From Pseudomonas sp. M30-35 (lineage in GTDB: Bacteria; Pseudomonadota; Gammaproteobacteria; Pseudomonadales; Pseudomonadaceae): DNA of 64,000 nucleotides. Within the stretch, counting starts at the first letter, position 1, and every line of letters begins with the position of its first letter. The position numbers were made by a program, and so were the translations under genes. This document shows, piece by piece, positions 56,190-64,000 of the stretch. The stretch lies in assembly GCF_002163625.1 (NCBI RefSeq), contig NZ_CP020892.1, positions 3,038,001 through 3,102,000 of the forward strand. Direction: 5' to 3'. The notes under the pieces were generated by a model. The model was not told where the DNA came from, searched no databases, and saw nothing but the letters and a program-made list of their open reading frames with translations.

Positions 56190-56725
56190 CCACGGCTCTC
56201 GCACGCAGCGGCTTGTTTCAGGTGCGGGACAAAGTTGCAGGGGCGATGGCTGGCATCCAGTTGCTCAGCAAGAATCCCATCCCAAGCGGTACGACAAGCA
56301 TTTGTCGAACCCGGCAAGCAGCACACCAGCGTGCCGTTAGCCAAGCCAGCCAAAGCTCTGGATTGAATGGTCGAGGTGCCAATATCAGGCACAGAAATCT
56401 GCCGGAACAACTCACCAAAACCATCGACGTGCTTGTCCAGCAAACAGCTCACGGCTTCGGGTGTGCTATCGCGCCCGGTGAACCCCGTACCGCCAGTGAT
56501 CAGCACAACTTGCACCAGCTCTTCGGCAATCCATGTCGCGACTTGTGCACGGATCTTGTACAGATCGTCTTTAAGCAACACCCGGGCAGCCAAGTTGTGA
56601 CCGGCAGCTTCCAGACGATCAACCAAAGTCTGTCCCGAAGTATCGTTGTCGAGGCTGCGCGTGTCGCTGACGGTCAATACTGCAATGTTCAGCGGGACAA
56701 ATGAGGTGTCGAGTTTGTGGCCCAT
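56186..56725 (-). CDS. moaB: MoaB, molybdopterin adenylyltransferase-type protein
   Basis: A 179-residue MogA/MoaB-fold protein: NIAVLTVSDTRSLDNDTSG, the MPT-binding LITGGTGFTGRDSTPEAVS, and LPGSTNACRTAWDGIL. It should bind or adenylate molybdopterin before MoeA acts. The frame opens at 56758; ATG 56725 is preferred. Overlaps moeA by 4 bp. Confidence 0.94.
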   Translation of the reverse strand: MGHKLDTSFVPLNIAVLTVSDTRSLDNDTSGQTLVDRLEAAGHNLAARVLLKDDLYKIRAQVATWIAEELVQVVLITGGTGFTGRDSTPEAVSCLLDKHVDGFGELFRQISVPDIGTSTIQSRALAGLANGTLVCCLPGSTNACRTAWDGILAEQLDASHRPCNFVPHLKQAAACESRG

Positions 56726-56793
56726 AACAGAGTTCCGGTTGTTCAAATAATTGCCCAATGTTATATCACAGGCTCCCTTTTAGAGATTGCTTG

Positions 56794-57378
56794 ATGTCAA
56801 CTCGGACCCAGTTTAATCAGTGCTCAATCCTGATCCTTGCGGGTGGCCGTGGTCAGCGTATGGGCGGTCGTGACAAAGGGCTGTTGCTGTGGCGTGATAA
56901 GCCATTGATTGCGTGGCTGCATGATCTGGTGCGCCCGCTTAGCGATGACTTGATCATCTCGTGTAACCGCAATAGCGGCGATTACGCACGCTATGCAGAT
57001 CAGTTGGTTGCCGATGATGACAGCGACTTCCAGGGACCGCTGGCCGGCATCCGCGCGGGGCTGAAGGTTGCCTGTCATGAGCACGTGCTGGTCCTGCCCT
57101 GCGACGCGCCAATGCTCGACCTGAAACTACTCAAGGATCTACAAAAACTCGCTGGCGATGTTCCGGCTGTCGTGCGCCAGGGTGAGTACCTTGAACCCTT
57201 GTTCAGCGTGATTCCACGCCAGTTGAGCAACCAGCTGGAGACAGCATGGCTCGCCGGTGAGCGCAGTCCGCAACGCTGGTTGCGCAGCCTTGATCCACGC
57301 GTTCTTGACTGCCCCGATCACGACCCGCGCTTAGCCAACATGAACACCCCGGAACTCCTCAACACCACTATCAAGTGA
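56794..57378 (+). CDS. mobA: MobA, molybdenum cofactor guanylyltransferase
   Basis: A 194-residue nucleotidyltransferase that adds GMP to molybdopterin. The N-terminal GTP loop [19 protein letters not shown] is complete, with LPCDAPMLD as the magnesium site. ATG 56794 is preferred to the upstream 56758; TTG 56791 is also possible. Divergent from moaB-moeA. Confidence 0.95.
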   Translation: MSTRTQFNQCSILILAGGRGQRMGGRDKGLLLWRDKPLIAWLHDLVRPLSDDLIISCNRNSGDYARYADQLVADDDSDFQGPLAGIRAGLKVACHEHVLVLPCDAPMLDLKLLKDLQKLAGDVPAVVRQGEYLEPLFSVIPRQLSNQLETAWLAGERSPQRWLRSLDPRVLDCPDHDPRLANMNTPELLNTTIK

Positions 57379-57464
57379 GCAATTTCGCGGAAGTTGACGG
57401 AACTTTGGCGCCAGCGACCTATCTTAAGTTTGGTACGTAATTTCAACCCATGAGGAGAAACACC

Positions 57465-57686
57465 ATGAGCCAACGGACAATCGCAGCATTATTCCTGACT
57501 CTGGGCCTTGCGACTCTGGCAGGCTGCGCTTCACCGACGGTAATAACCCTCAACGACGGTCGTGAAATCCAGACTGTTGATGAGCCTGATTACGATGACG
57601 AGTCAGGCTTCTACGAATTTGAGCAACTTGATGGCAAGCGTGCTCGCGTCAATAAAGATGAAGTTCGCACCGTTAAAGAGCTGTAA
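57465..57686 (+). CDS. YgdI/YgdR-type small lipoprotein
   Basis: A 73-residue lipoprotein: signal MSQRTIAALFLTLGLATLAGC with the lipobox LAGC, then a YgdI/YgdR-like domain (VITLNDGREIQTVDEP, YEFEQLDGKRARVNKDEV). Function unknown; outer-membrane anchoring likely. ATG 57465 follows GGAG; the frame opens at 57450. It follows mobA as in P. aeruginosa. Confidence 0.9.
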   Translation: MSQRTIAALFLTLGLATLAGCASPTVITLNDGREIQTVDEPDYDDESGFYEFEQLDGKRARVNKDEVRTVKEL

Positions 57687-57872
57687 TTGCAAACTACCCC
57701 CGGGTGTTGCCAGCGCTTCGCTCGGGTGTAGTGCTTTCCCCTTCTCTTAGGGTTTTGGCTGCCGCTGCCTTGCGGTAAAACCAGCCATAGCAACCGCGCC
57801 CTGTTTTACGCCACGGCTTACAAACGCAAGCTGCTTCTTCTTACAACCCCAAACTGCTTCGCTTACTGGCGC

Positions 57873-58757
57873 TTATTCGAGCGCTTGGAACGCTCTCACC
57901 AGCGCATTACTCAAATCTACCGTTGAGAACTTGGTCAGCATATCGTTGGCCCCCACTGAGCGCGCTTTCTCAGTGTTCATGGTGCTGTCGAGCGAAGTGT
58001 GCAACAGCACGTAGGTGTCGCTAATGTCCGCAGTCTTGCGAATTTCACGCACCAGGCTGTAGCCATCCATCTCTGGCATTTCAATATCTGAAACCAAAAC
58101 CTCAATCGGCATGCCCTTTTGATGCTGTTCCTGCAATACCGCAAATGCACTGGCAGCGCTGCGCACTGACTGACAATCAAGACCGAGTTTACGCAAGGTA
58201 TTTACCGTCTGATGCAGTGCCACATGCGAGTCATCGACCACCAGCACCCGACGCCCTTCGAGCATTTTTAAATCAGCACTGGATATCAGTGAATCATCGA
58301 GCTCCTCGGGCTCTGCAGGTGCAATATCATGCAGAACTTTTTCGATATCGAGCACCTGTACGATTGCCCCGTCGATCTGCGTCACGCCCGTAATAAAAGC
58401 ACGGTTACCTGAGCCTGCTGGCGGTGGCTTAACATCGCGAGTTGAGCACTGCACGATGCGCTCAACGGCCTGCACATGCAGGCCCTGACGCGAACGACTT
58501 AACTCGGTGACGATCAAGCAGCCCTCGTTCGTGGCGTTATTACCGCGCTCACCAATCGCCCGCGCCAGATCAATCACGGTCAATGAAGCGCCACGCAAAC
58601 TCGCAATACCACGCACATGCGGATGACGATTAGGTAACTTGGTCAACACAGGGCAAGCAATGATTTCATTAACCTTGAGCAGGTTAATCCCCAGCAAACG
58701 ACCACTGTGCAGGCGAAACAACAGCAGCGATAAGGAATCTCCCAAAACTGCACTCAC
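57873..58757 (-). CDS. cheV: CheV-type chemotaxis coupling protein, copy 2
   Basis: A 294-residue CheW-receiver fusion, a paralogue of the gene at 50.9 kb. CheW part: LLFRLHSGRLLGINLLKVNEI, GIASLRGASLTVIDLARAIG; receiver: LVVDDSHVALHQT and Asp in VSDIEMPEMDGYSLV. The frame opens at a TTG (58778); GTG 58757 with GGGAG upstream is preferred. Confidence 0.9.
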   Translation of the reverse strand: MSAVLGDSLSLLLFRLHSGRLLGINLLKVNEIIACPVLTKLPNRHPHVRGIASLRGASLTVIDLARAIGERGNNATNEGCLIVTELSRSRQGLHVQAVERIVQCSTRDVKPPPAGSGNRAFITGVTQIDGAIVQVLDIEKVLHDIAPAEPEELDDSLISSADLKMLEGRRVLVVDDSHVALHQTVNTLRKLGLDCQSVRSAASAFAVLQEQHQKGMPIEVLVSDIEMPEMDGYSLVREIRKTADISDTYVLLHTSLDSTMNTEKARSVGANDMLTKFSTVDLSNALVRAFQALE

Positions 58758-58803
58758 CGCGTCACTCCCCTTCGTCAATAAATAGTGCTGAGCGACTGAT
58801 TCA

Positions 58804-59040
58804 TCAGCTCAGAAAAGCAACCACTTGCTCAGCTTCAAATGGCCAGTTCAATTCGGCCCCAGTGTCACAACGACGCAATACCGGAATCAGCAAGCCATAG
58901 CGTTCGACCCATACCGGGTCATCTGCAATATCCACTAATTCAACTAGCAGACCATGCTCAACAAAAGGCATTAACAGTGCCTCGGCCACTTCACATAAAT
59001 GGCAACCAAGGGTGCCAAACAGTTGGCATTCGGGCAGCAT
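58804..59040 (-). CDS. Glutaredoxin-like (DUF836) protein
   Basis: A 78-residue thioredoxin-fold protein with an N-terminal CxxC (GTLGCHLCE, residues 13-16) and a C-terminal part ending LNWPFEAEQVVAFL. Such proteins handle thiol redox chemistry; partner unknown. ATG 59040. Upstream of the cheV paralogue on the same strand. Confidence 0.85.
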   Translation of the reverse strand: MLPECQLFGTLGCHLCEVAEALLMPFVEHGLLVELVDIADDPVWVERYGLLIPVLRRCDTGAELNWPFEAEQVVAFLS

Positions 59041-59440
59041 TTGAGCATCTCCTGTCTTTGGTTCAGGCTCTGAAGTGTGCAGTTTAGCACCCTGTACACA
59101 CTCGCCTGACGCCTAAAACATTCAGCAACTCGCCATGACACACCCAAGTATTACGCGTTGAAAGCAACCGACAGACTGTCTGTTGCGAACCTGTTCGTAA
59201 CGACCTATCAAACGTTGACGGCAGAGCCAAAGAAAACTTTAACGGCGAAATCAGTCTACTTTTCAAGCGACCCGACGAATCGTTAAATCACGGCTAATGG
59301 CCTGCTTATCGGCTCCGTAAAGACTGATCATCGGTTCGCAGACTAAAGTCTAAAAGCAAACCGTTGGCTCTCATGCTTTATTTCATTGCGTCGTAGTAGA
59401 TCTGTAGTAGATCGACTCGCCCCATGAGGAGACAACAATA
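59041..59440. other. Intergenic region upstream of the OprD-type porin, 400 bp, with palindromes
   Basis: A perfect palindrome ACAGACTGTCTGT (59171-59183) abuts a 20-bp near-palindrome GTTGCGAACCTGTTCGTAAC (59182-59201, one mismatch). Two copies of GTAGTAGATC in tandem (11-bp period, 59393-59414) lie just before the porin. No gene is supported; these may be operators for the porin or the divergent glutaredoxin gene. Confidence 0.55.
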
Positions 59441-60709
59441 ATGATTCAGACTCCCCTTGCCCGTGCTGTGGCTATCGCCACGCTAGGTGCCTGCTGCGCA
59501 CTGCCGACGGTTGCCCATGCCGAGTTTTTCAAAGACAGCAAAGCAACCATTGAGGCCCGTAATTTTTACTTCAACCGTGACCTGCGTGACACCACATCAG
59601 CCCAACAGTCAAAACGCGAAGAGTGGGCACAGGGATTTATCGTTAAAGCTGAGTCTGGCTTTACGGAAGGGACTGTTGGCTTTGGTCTTGATGCCTATGC
59701 CGGGCTTGGCCTAAAGCTTGATTCATCTGCCGACCGTACAGGCAGCGGCCTGTTACCCGGAGCTATTGGCACTGAAGCACCAGACGACTACTCCGAAGCC
59801 ACCGCAACGGCCAAAGTCAGAATATCCAAGACGATTGGCAAGATCGGCGGTTTAACGCCAAAACTGCCTACCATCTCGGCAAACGACTCCCGCCTGCTGC
59901 CGCAAACCTTTCTCGGCGGGCATATCAACTCTCAAGAAATTGCCGGCTTGAATATTGATGGCGGTGTGATCAAAGAACAGAACCAACGTGATTCATCCAA
60001 CTTTGAAGACCTGAGCATCAACGGTGGCGGCAAGCGCAATTTTAATCTGGGAGGCAGCGAAGCCGACGATTTCAATTTTGCCGGGGTCTCCTACAAATGG
60101 ACTGACAACCTCACTACTGGCTACAACTACGGCGAGCTGGAAGAGATCTACAAACAGCACATCGTTAACCTGGTCCACGTGTTACCGATTGGCGACAAGC
60201 AAAGCTTGAAGACTGACCTGCGCTATGCACGCTCCACGGACGACGGCAACACTAACGTCGACAACAACGCATTTGGCGCCATGTTTACCTACGCCCTGGG
60301 CTCTAGCAGCTTCGGCCTGGGTTACCAGTCAATGAGTGGCGATACCGGCTACGCCTACATCAACGGCACCGATCCGTTCTTGGTCAACTATGTACAAATT
60401 GGCGATTTTGCCAACAAAGACGAGAAGTCCTGGCAAGCACGCTTTGACTACAACTTTGCGGGTCTGGGGGTTCCCGGCCTGACCTTCATGACGCGCTATA
60501 TCAGCGGTGACAATATCGACCAACTGAGTGCAGCGACTGATGAAGACGGCAAGGAATGGGAACGCAACACCGACATTGCTTACGTCTTCCAAGACGGCCC
60601 GCTGAAGAACCTGGGAGTCAAATGGAGGAACGCAACTGTACGCAACAACTTCGCTAACGACATGGATGAAAACCGCCTAATCGTCAGCTACACGCTGGCC
60701 TTGCAATAA
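59441..60709 (+). CDS. OprD-family outer-membrane porin
   Basis: A 422-residue porin. Signal peptide MIQTPLARAVAIATLGACCALPTVAHA is followed by EFFKDSKATIEARNFYFNRDLRD, the classic OprD start; alternating beta strands run to the C-terminal SYTLALQ. OprD members take up amino acids, small peptides or carboxylates, with specificity differing by paralogue; here unknown. GAGGAG lies 8-10 bp before ATG 59441. Ends at a strong terminator. Confidence 0.94.
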   Translation: MIQTPLARAVAIATLGACCALPTVAHAEFFKDSKATIEARNFYFNRDLRDTTSAQQSKREEWAQGFIVKAESGFTEGTVGFGLDAYAGLGLKLDSSADRTGSGLLPGAIGTEAPDDYSEATATAKVRISKTIGKIGGLTPKLPTISANDSRLLPQTFLGGHINSQEIAGLNIDGGVIKEQNQRDSSNFEDLSINGGGKRNFNLGGSEADDFNFAGVSYKWTDNLTTGYNYGELEEIYKQHIVNLVHVLPIGDKQSLKTDLRYARSTDDGNTNVDNNAFGAMFTYALGSSSFGLGYQSMSGDTGYAYINGTDPFLVNYVQIGDFANKDEKSWQARFDYNFAGLGVPGLTFMTRYISGDNIDQLSAATDEDGKEWERNTDIAYVFQDGPLKNLGVKWRNATVRNNFANDMDENRLIVSYTLALQ

Positions 60710-60719
60710 CCTGCAGCAG

Positions 60720-60756
60720 GCAATAAAAAACCCGGTCTAACCGGGTTTTTTATTGC
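60720..60756. terminator. Bidirectional terminator between the porin and amt
   Basis: A 17-bp perfect stem, GCAATAAAAAACCCGGT with ACCGGGTTTTTTATTGC and a CTA loop, with T-runs on both strands. Confidence 0.96.
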
Positions 60757-60765
60757 TTGAAATCA

Positions 60766-61974
60766 TTAGTCCTGACTCACCGCACCGATCTTATGTATCG
60801 ATAGATCAGCACCGTAATATTCCTCTTCCTGACTCAAGCGAATGCCCATGGTTGTTTTCAGCAAACCGTAAACCACAAAGCCGCCAAGCAACGCCACTGC
60901 GACACCAAGCCCAGTGCCGATCAACTGACTGACCATGCTCACACCTCCCAGCCCGCCCAGGGCTTGCTGACCAAATATACCGCAAGCAATCCCACCCCAG
61001 ACGCCACACAATCCATGCAAAGGCCAGACACCCAACACATCATCAATCTTCCAGTTTGCCTGCGCCGCGGTGAATGCCCAGACGAAGAATGCTCCCGCAA
61101 CAGCTCCCGTAACCAAAGCCCCAACCGGGTGCATCAAATCGGACCCCGCGCACACGGCAACCAACCCAGCTAGCGGGCCGTTGTGCAAAAAGCCGGGGTC
61201 ATTACGCCCGACAAATAATGCAGCGACAGTGCCGCCGACCATCGCCATCAAGGTGTTAACCGCAACCAGGCCACTTACGCTGCCAAGGGTTTGCGCGCTC
61301 ATCACATTGAAACCAAACCAACCGATAATCAAAACCCAGGAACCCAAGGCTAGAAAAGGGATGTTCGAGGGCGCGAACGCAACCAAGCGCCCATCACGAT
61401 AACGACCGTCACGGCGACCCAATAAAATCACCGCGCCAAAGGCTAACCACCCGCCCATAGCATGCACGACAACGGACCCGGCGAAATCGTGAAAAGCAGC
61501 ACCAAACTGCGCCTCAAGCCAAGCTTGAAAACCGAAGTTGCCGTTCCAGATCAGGCCCTCAAAAAACGGGTAGATGAAAGCAACAATCAACACCGTCGCA
61601 CACAGCTGCGGCCCGAATTTCGCGCGCTCGGCAATGCCCCCGGAAATAATCGCCGGGATGGCTGCAGCAAAGGTCAAAAGAAAGAAGAATTTGACCAAGG
61701 CATAGCCATTGCCTTCAGTCAGAACTGCTGCTGGCTGAAAAAAAGTCACGCCATATGCGACCCAATAACCTATAAAGAAATAGGCCAAGGCAGAAACCGC
61801 AAAGTCTGAGAGGATTTTCGATAAGGCGTTCACTTGGTTTTTCTGGCGTACCGTACCCACCTCAAGGAAGGCAAATCCGGCATGCATCGCTAAAACCATC
61901 ACGGCACCCAACAAAATGAAAAGGGTGTTGGACCCATGAATCAGCGTTTCTACAGCACTGTTAATGTTTTCCAT
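60766..61974 (-). CDS. amt: Ammonium transporter (Amt family)
   Basis: A 402-residue inner-membrane channel with about eleven helices. The pore twin-His pair is in HDFAGSVVVHAMGG and WPLHGLCGVWGG; AMHAGFAFLEVGTVRQKNQ is the conserved N-terminal Amt segment. It carries ammonium/ammonia for assimilation; no glnK gene lies beside it. ATG 61974 is preferred; TTG 61980 is also possible with GGAG six bases upstream. Confidence 0.94.
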   Translation of the reverse strand: MENINSAVETLIHGSNTLFILLGAVMVLAMHAGFAFLEVGTVRQKNQVNALSKILSDFAVSALAYFFIGYWVAYGVTFFQPAAVLTEGNGYALVKFFFLLTFAAAIPAIISGGIAERAKFGPQLCATVLIVAFIYPFFEGLIWNGNFGFQAWLEAQFGAAFHDFAGSVVVHAMGGWLAFGAVILLGRRDGRYRDGRLVAFAPSNIPFLALGSWVLIIGWFGFNVMSAQTLGSVSGLVAVNTLMAMVGGTVAALFVGRNDPGFLHNGPLAGLVAVCAGSDLMHPVGALVTGAVAGAFFVWAFTAAQANWKIDDVLGVWPLHGLCGVWGGIACGIFGQQALGGLGGVSMVSQLIGTGLGVAVALLGGFVVYGLLKTTMGIRLSQEEEYYGADLSIHKIGAVSQD

Positions 61975-62346
61975 CGGCAAGCGACACTCCGTCTACAGAC
62001 CAAGAGCACCAATTCGGATCTTTTTATTAATGCGCGCACCAATAGGAAGCACCGAGAATTGTTTGCTGATGACAGCAACCTCACGAGACGCTCCAATTTC
62101 GTGCCGCCCGAATCTGGCAGAATCGCACTTAGTCGTTATTTATTAATGGGTTAGCCTTGCACCAAAGTGCAAAGCAGAGCAGCCTGAAAGCCCCAATTAA
62201 GCGCGTGAACGCACAGACCTGCACCACGACAATGCAATCGCTATACCAAACGGACGATACTGGCTCGGCAGTGATATCAGATTGAACCCTTGTAACAAAT
62301 GCCACTCGAAGCATATAGACGTTCTATAACATCAAGGAGAGTTGAA
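61975..62346. other. Intergenic region between amt and a YqjD-like gene, 372 bp
   Basis: Divergent promoter region. A palindrome TTGCAC-CAAA-GTGCAA is at 62157-62172; no sigma-54 box of the expected form was found upstream of amt. No gene is supported. Confidence 0.5.
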
Positions 62347-62661
62347 ATGGCGCGTAAAAAAACCGTCTCGAACCAAGATGAACTTCTAAACGAGTTTCAA
62401 GCATTAGTGCGCGATACCGAGTCACTGCTCCAGCAATCAGCCGGGCTCGCGGGTGATCAAGGCGAAGAACTGCGTGATCAAATCCGCAACAGCCTGAACC
62501 GTGCACGTTCAACCTTGCACTCAGCCGAAGAAGCCGTGATTGAGCGGGGCAAGGCAGCTGTTGATGCGACCGAAGGTTACGTCCAAACCCACCCATGGCA
62601 ATCTATCAGTATCGCCGCCGGTGTTGGTATGCTGCTCGGTATGTTGATTACTAAGCGCTAA
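62347..62661 (+). CDS. DUF883 (ElaB/YqjD) family protein
   Basis: A 104-residue protein: charged helical region (about 8-75) and a C-terminal membrane helix with a glycine zipper, HPWQSISIAAGVGMLLGMLI. E. coli YqjD and ElaB are tail-anchored inner-membrane proteins; YqjD binds ribosomes in stationary phase. AAGGAGAG precedes ATG 62347. First of a three-gene operon like yqjDEK. Confidence 0.9.
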   Translation: MARKKTVSNQDELLNEFQALVRDTESLLQQSAGLAGDQGEELRDQIRNSLNRARSTLHSAEEAVIERGKAAVDATEGYVQTHPWQSISIAAGVGMLLGMLITKR

Positions 62662-62677
62662 CGGACGACAAAACTAC

Positions 62678-63061
62678 ATGGAAGCTAGATCACAGCCCAG
62701 TGCCGGGACTGGCCCCTCACCTCGCAGATTTGCCGGAGCCCTACTTGGGCTCCTGCATGGCCACGTAGCCCTGTTTGGTGAAGAGCTTAAGGAACAACAA
62801 ACCCACGCAGTTCGCCTGTTGCTGCTGACCAGTTTAAGTTTGGTTTTTGGCCTGCTACTGGTGATAGGACTCTCGGCAACACTGTTGATCTGCTTCTGGG
62901 ATGATTACCGCATCCCAGTCATCATCGGCTTGTGTATATTTTATTCAGTGGCGCTCATCGTCAGCTTGATCACATTGCTCAACTGTTTGCGCGATGCGCC
63001 AAGCCCATTCAGTGCAAGCCTTGAAGAGATTGCACGCGACCGGGAGCAGTTGTTGCCATGA
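62678..63061 (+). CDS. YqjE-like (DUF1469) membrane protein
   Basis: A 127-residue protein with two hydrophobic helices (about 43-72 and 78-103: LLLLTSLSLVFGLLLVIGLS, VIIGLCIFYSVALIVSLITL). YqjE partners YqjD in E. coli; exact role unknown. Starts 16 bp after the DUF883 gene and overlaps the next gene by 4 bp (ATGA). Confidence 0.85.
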   Translation: MEARSQPSAGTGPSPRRFAGALLGLLHGHVALFGEELKEQQTHAVRLLLLTSLSLVFGLLLVIGLSATLLICFWDDYRIPVIIGLCIFYSVALIVSLITLLNCLRDAPSPFSASLEEIARDREQLLP

Positions 63062-63387
63062 GCCAACCTGAATTGCCTCATTTACATGCAAACGCGTCGC
63101 GCAAGGATCTGCGCAAAGCCATGCTGCGCATGCGCTTGGAAATGCATCGCCAAGAAATACGCCACGAAACCCTGGTTATGTTGGAGCCACTGCGCAAGGC
63201 AAAAAGCTTTGGTAGCCAATGGCGCGAGCAGTTGGCTGGCGGCGGCACATCGTTGTGGATCACGGGCGGCGCAGTGCTGCTCGCAGGCTTGGGCCTGAAA
63301 AAGACCAATTGGCGACGCTGGATCAAAATTGCACTGATTACCCTGCCGCTATTACGTCGTGTTCCCCCGAAGGACACGCCCCAATAG
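63058..63387 (+). CDS. YqjK-like protein
   Basis: A 109-residue protein: basic N-terminal helix (SRKDLRKAMLRMRLEMHRQE) and a short hydrophobic C-terminal segment (LWITGGAVLLAGLGLKK). Position after YqjE-like and the small basic-helical layout fit YqjK. Function unknown. Overlaps the previous gene by 4 bp; followed by a terminator. Confidence 0.8.
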   Translation: MSQPELPHLHANASRKDLRKAMLRMRLEMHRQEIRHETLVMLEPLRKAKSFGSQWREQLAGGGTSLWITGGAVLLAGLGLKKTNWRRWIKIALITLPLLRRVPPKDTPQ

Positions 63388-63397
63388 CCGCCCCCTT

Positions 63398-63420
63398 AAA
63401 GCCAGAGCATTCTGGCTTTA
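63398..63420 (+). terminator. Terminator after the yqjDEK-like operon
   Basis: Stem AAAGCCAGA (63398-63406) / TCTGGCTTT (63411-63419) with a 4-nt loop; TTT is in the 3' arm. Confidence 0.75.
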
Positions 63421-63521
63421 TTGCTTGGCTGGCCACGTTCTTGCTTTAACTCCTACGTGCCGCACCATTAAGTCCAGTTCCCGCGGCGTTGTTGTTAAGA
63501 CTCTTAACGAAGGATGCTTGC

Positions 63522-64000
63522 GTGCTCGACGGTCAGCCAACTGTTGTCTTTCAACCTTTCATCGACACTGCCACTGGCAAGATTGCCGGTGTTGAAGCGC
63601 TTGCACGACTGCGCGACAGGCATGGGCAATTACACTCAGCTGGCCCGCTCTTCAGTAACCCGAAAACACCCTTGGCCGGTTTACGCAGGCTTGACCGAGC
63701 CATCCGTCAACAAGCTCTGCAACGCTTTCATCAAGCGCCGGCCGAATGGTTTTTGAGCCTGAATATTTCTCCACGCTGGGTTAGCCGCCTACGTATTGGC
63801 CAACCTCTACCCAGCCTGAAACAATTGCAACAAAGCGGCATAGCAGCTGAACGCGTGGTTTTCGAAATCACCGAGCAAGGCGGAGCCAGTCAACGCCTGC
63901 CAGCTGTAGTTGCAGCGTATCGAGAAGCTGGCGCCCGGGTCGCGATTGATGACTTTGGGGCGGGCTACTCGCAGCTTGACCGAGTACTGGCGTTGCAGCC
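63522..64000 (+). CDS. EAL-domain cyclic-di-GMP phosphodiesterase (partial, runs off right edge)
   Basis: The first 159 residues of an EAL protein from GTG 63522, with AAGGA seven bases upstream. Catalytic motifs visible so far: the EAL equivalent EALARL, the Asn of LSLNISPRW, FEITE, and IDDFGAGYSQLD, in the expected order, so activity in cyclic-di-GMP breakdown is likely. No GGDEF or membrane part precedes it; a C-terminal domain may follow off the window. An ATG at 63514 in another frame gives only a shadow reading. Confidence 0.88.
   Translation, partial: MLDGQPTVVFQPFIDTATGKIAGVEALARLRDRHGQLHSAGPLFSNPKTPLAGLRRLDRAIRQQALQRFHQAPAEWFLSLNISPRWVSRLRIGQPLPSLKQLQQSGIAAERVVFEITEQGGASQRLPAVVAAYREAGARVAIDDFGAGYSQLDRVLALQ

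Noticed and set aside
62157..62172. TTGCAC-N4-GTGCAA as an NtrC site for amt
   Set aside because: NtrC sites have the spacing TGCACC-N5-GGTGCA; this palindrome is too short and no sigma-54 promoter was found.

Overview
The window looks like the chromosome of a Pseudomonas-type gammaproteobacterium with moderate G+C (mid-50s % by eye). From memory, two blocks match Pseudomonas gene order closely. The first is acsA-aotJQMOP-argR (3.2-11 kb). The second runs from sthA and the nqr operon through gap, mfd, csiV, mtnP, nagZ, psrA, lexA-sulA, topA, fadAB, uup, slt, yegS and moeA-moaB-mobA (15-57 kb). Intact nqrABCDEF (sodium-pumping NADH dehydrogenase) suggests use of a sodium gradient. No mobile element, CRISPR array, rRNA or tRNA gene was seen.

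Layout. 1-2 kb: the end of an accessory locus on the minus strand, an ATP-grasp enzyme followed by a TerD domain fused to a trypsin/HtrA-like protease that runs off the left edge; this is the least ordinary part of the window. 2.6-3.1 kb: a DUF1523 membrane protein. 3.2-8.7 kb: arginine/ornithine uptake (aotJQMOP) and its regulator ArgR, with strong RNA structures between aotJ and aotQ and between aotP and argR, and an ArgR-like half-site at the promoter. 9-15 kb: acetyl-CoA synthetase, a drug/metabolite exporter, and an AraC regulator divergent from a GMC flavin oxidoreductase with a 21-bp-spaced direct repeat between them. 15.2-23.8 kb: soluble transhydrogenase and nqrABCDEF-apbE-nqrM. 24.2-29.8 kb: a long-form GAPDH divergent from mfd and csiV. 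30-38.4 kb: purine salvage, cell-wall recycling, PsrA with its own operator, lexA-sulA behind two SOS boxes, and topA. 38.5-41.9 kb: the fadBA beta-oxidation complex. 42.3-50.6 kb: conserved small proteins, a universal stress protein, Uup, the Slt lytic transglycosylase, and a MOSC/DUF1499 pair whose start codons overlap head to head. 50.9-58.8 kb: two CheV paralogues flank a lipid kinase, a pirin, an AraC regulator and molybdenum cofactor genes. 58.8-64 kb: a glutaredoxin-like protein, an OprD-type porin, an ammonium transporter, a YqjD/YqjE/YqjK-like membrane operon, and the start of an EAL-domain gene running off the right edge.

How the genes connect. Energy and redox genes (nqr, sthA, gap, acsA, fadBA) and membrane/cell-wall maintenance genes (slt, nagZ, L,D-transpeptidase, csiV, yqjDEK) dominate. 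The regulatory elements read directly are the twin LexA boxes, the PsrA operator, an ArgR-like site, several rho-independent terminators and several unassigned palindromes. Many start codons were moved downstream of the longest open frame, using Shine-Dalgarno spacing and family N-termini; each entry says so.
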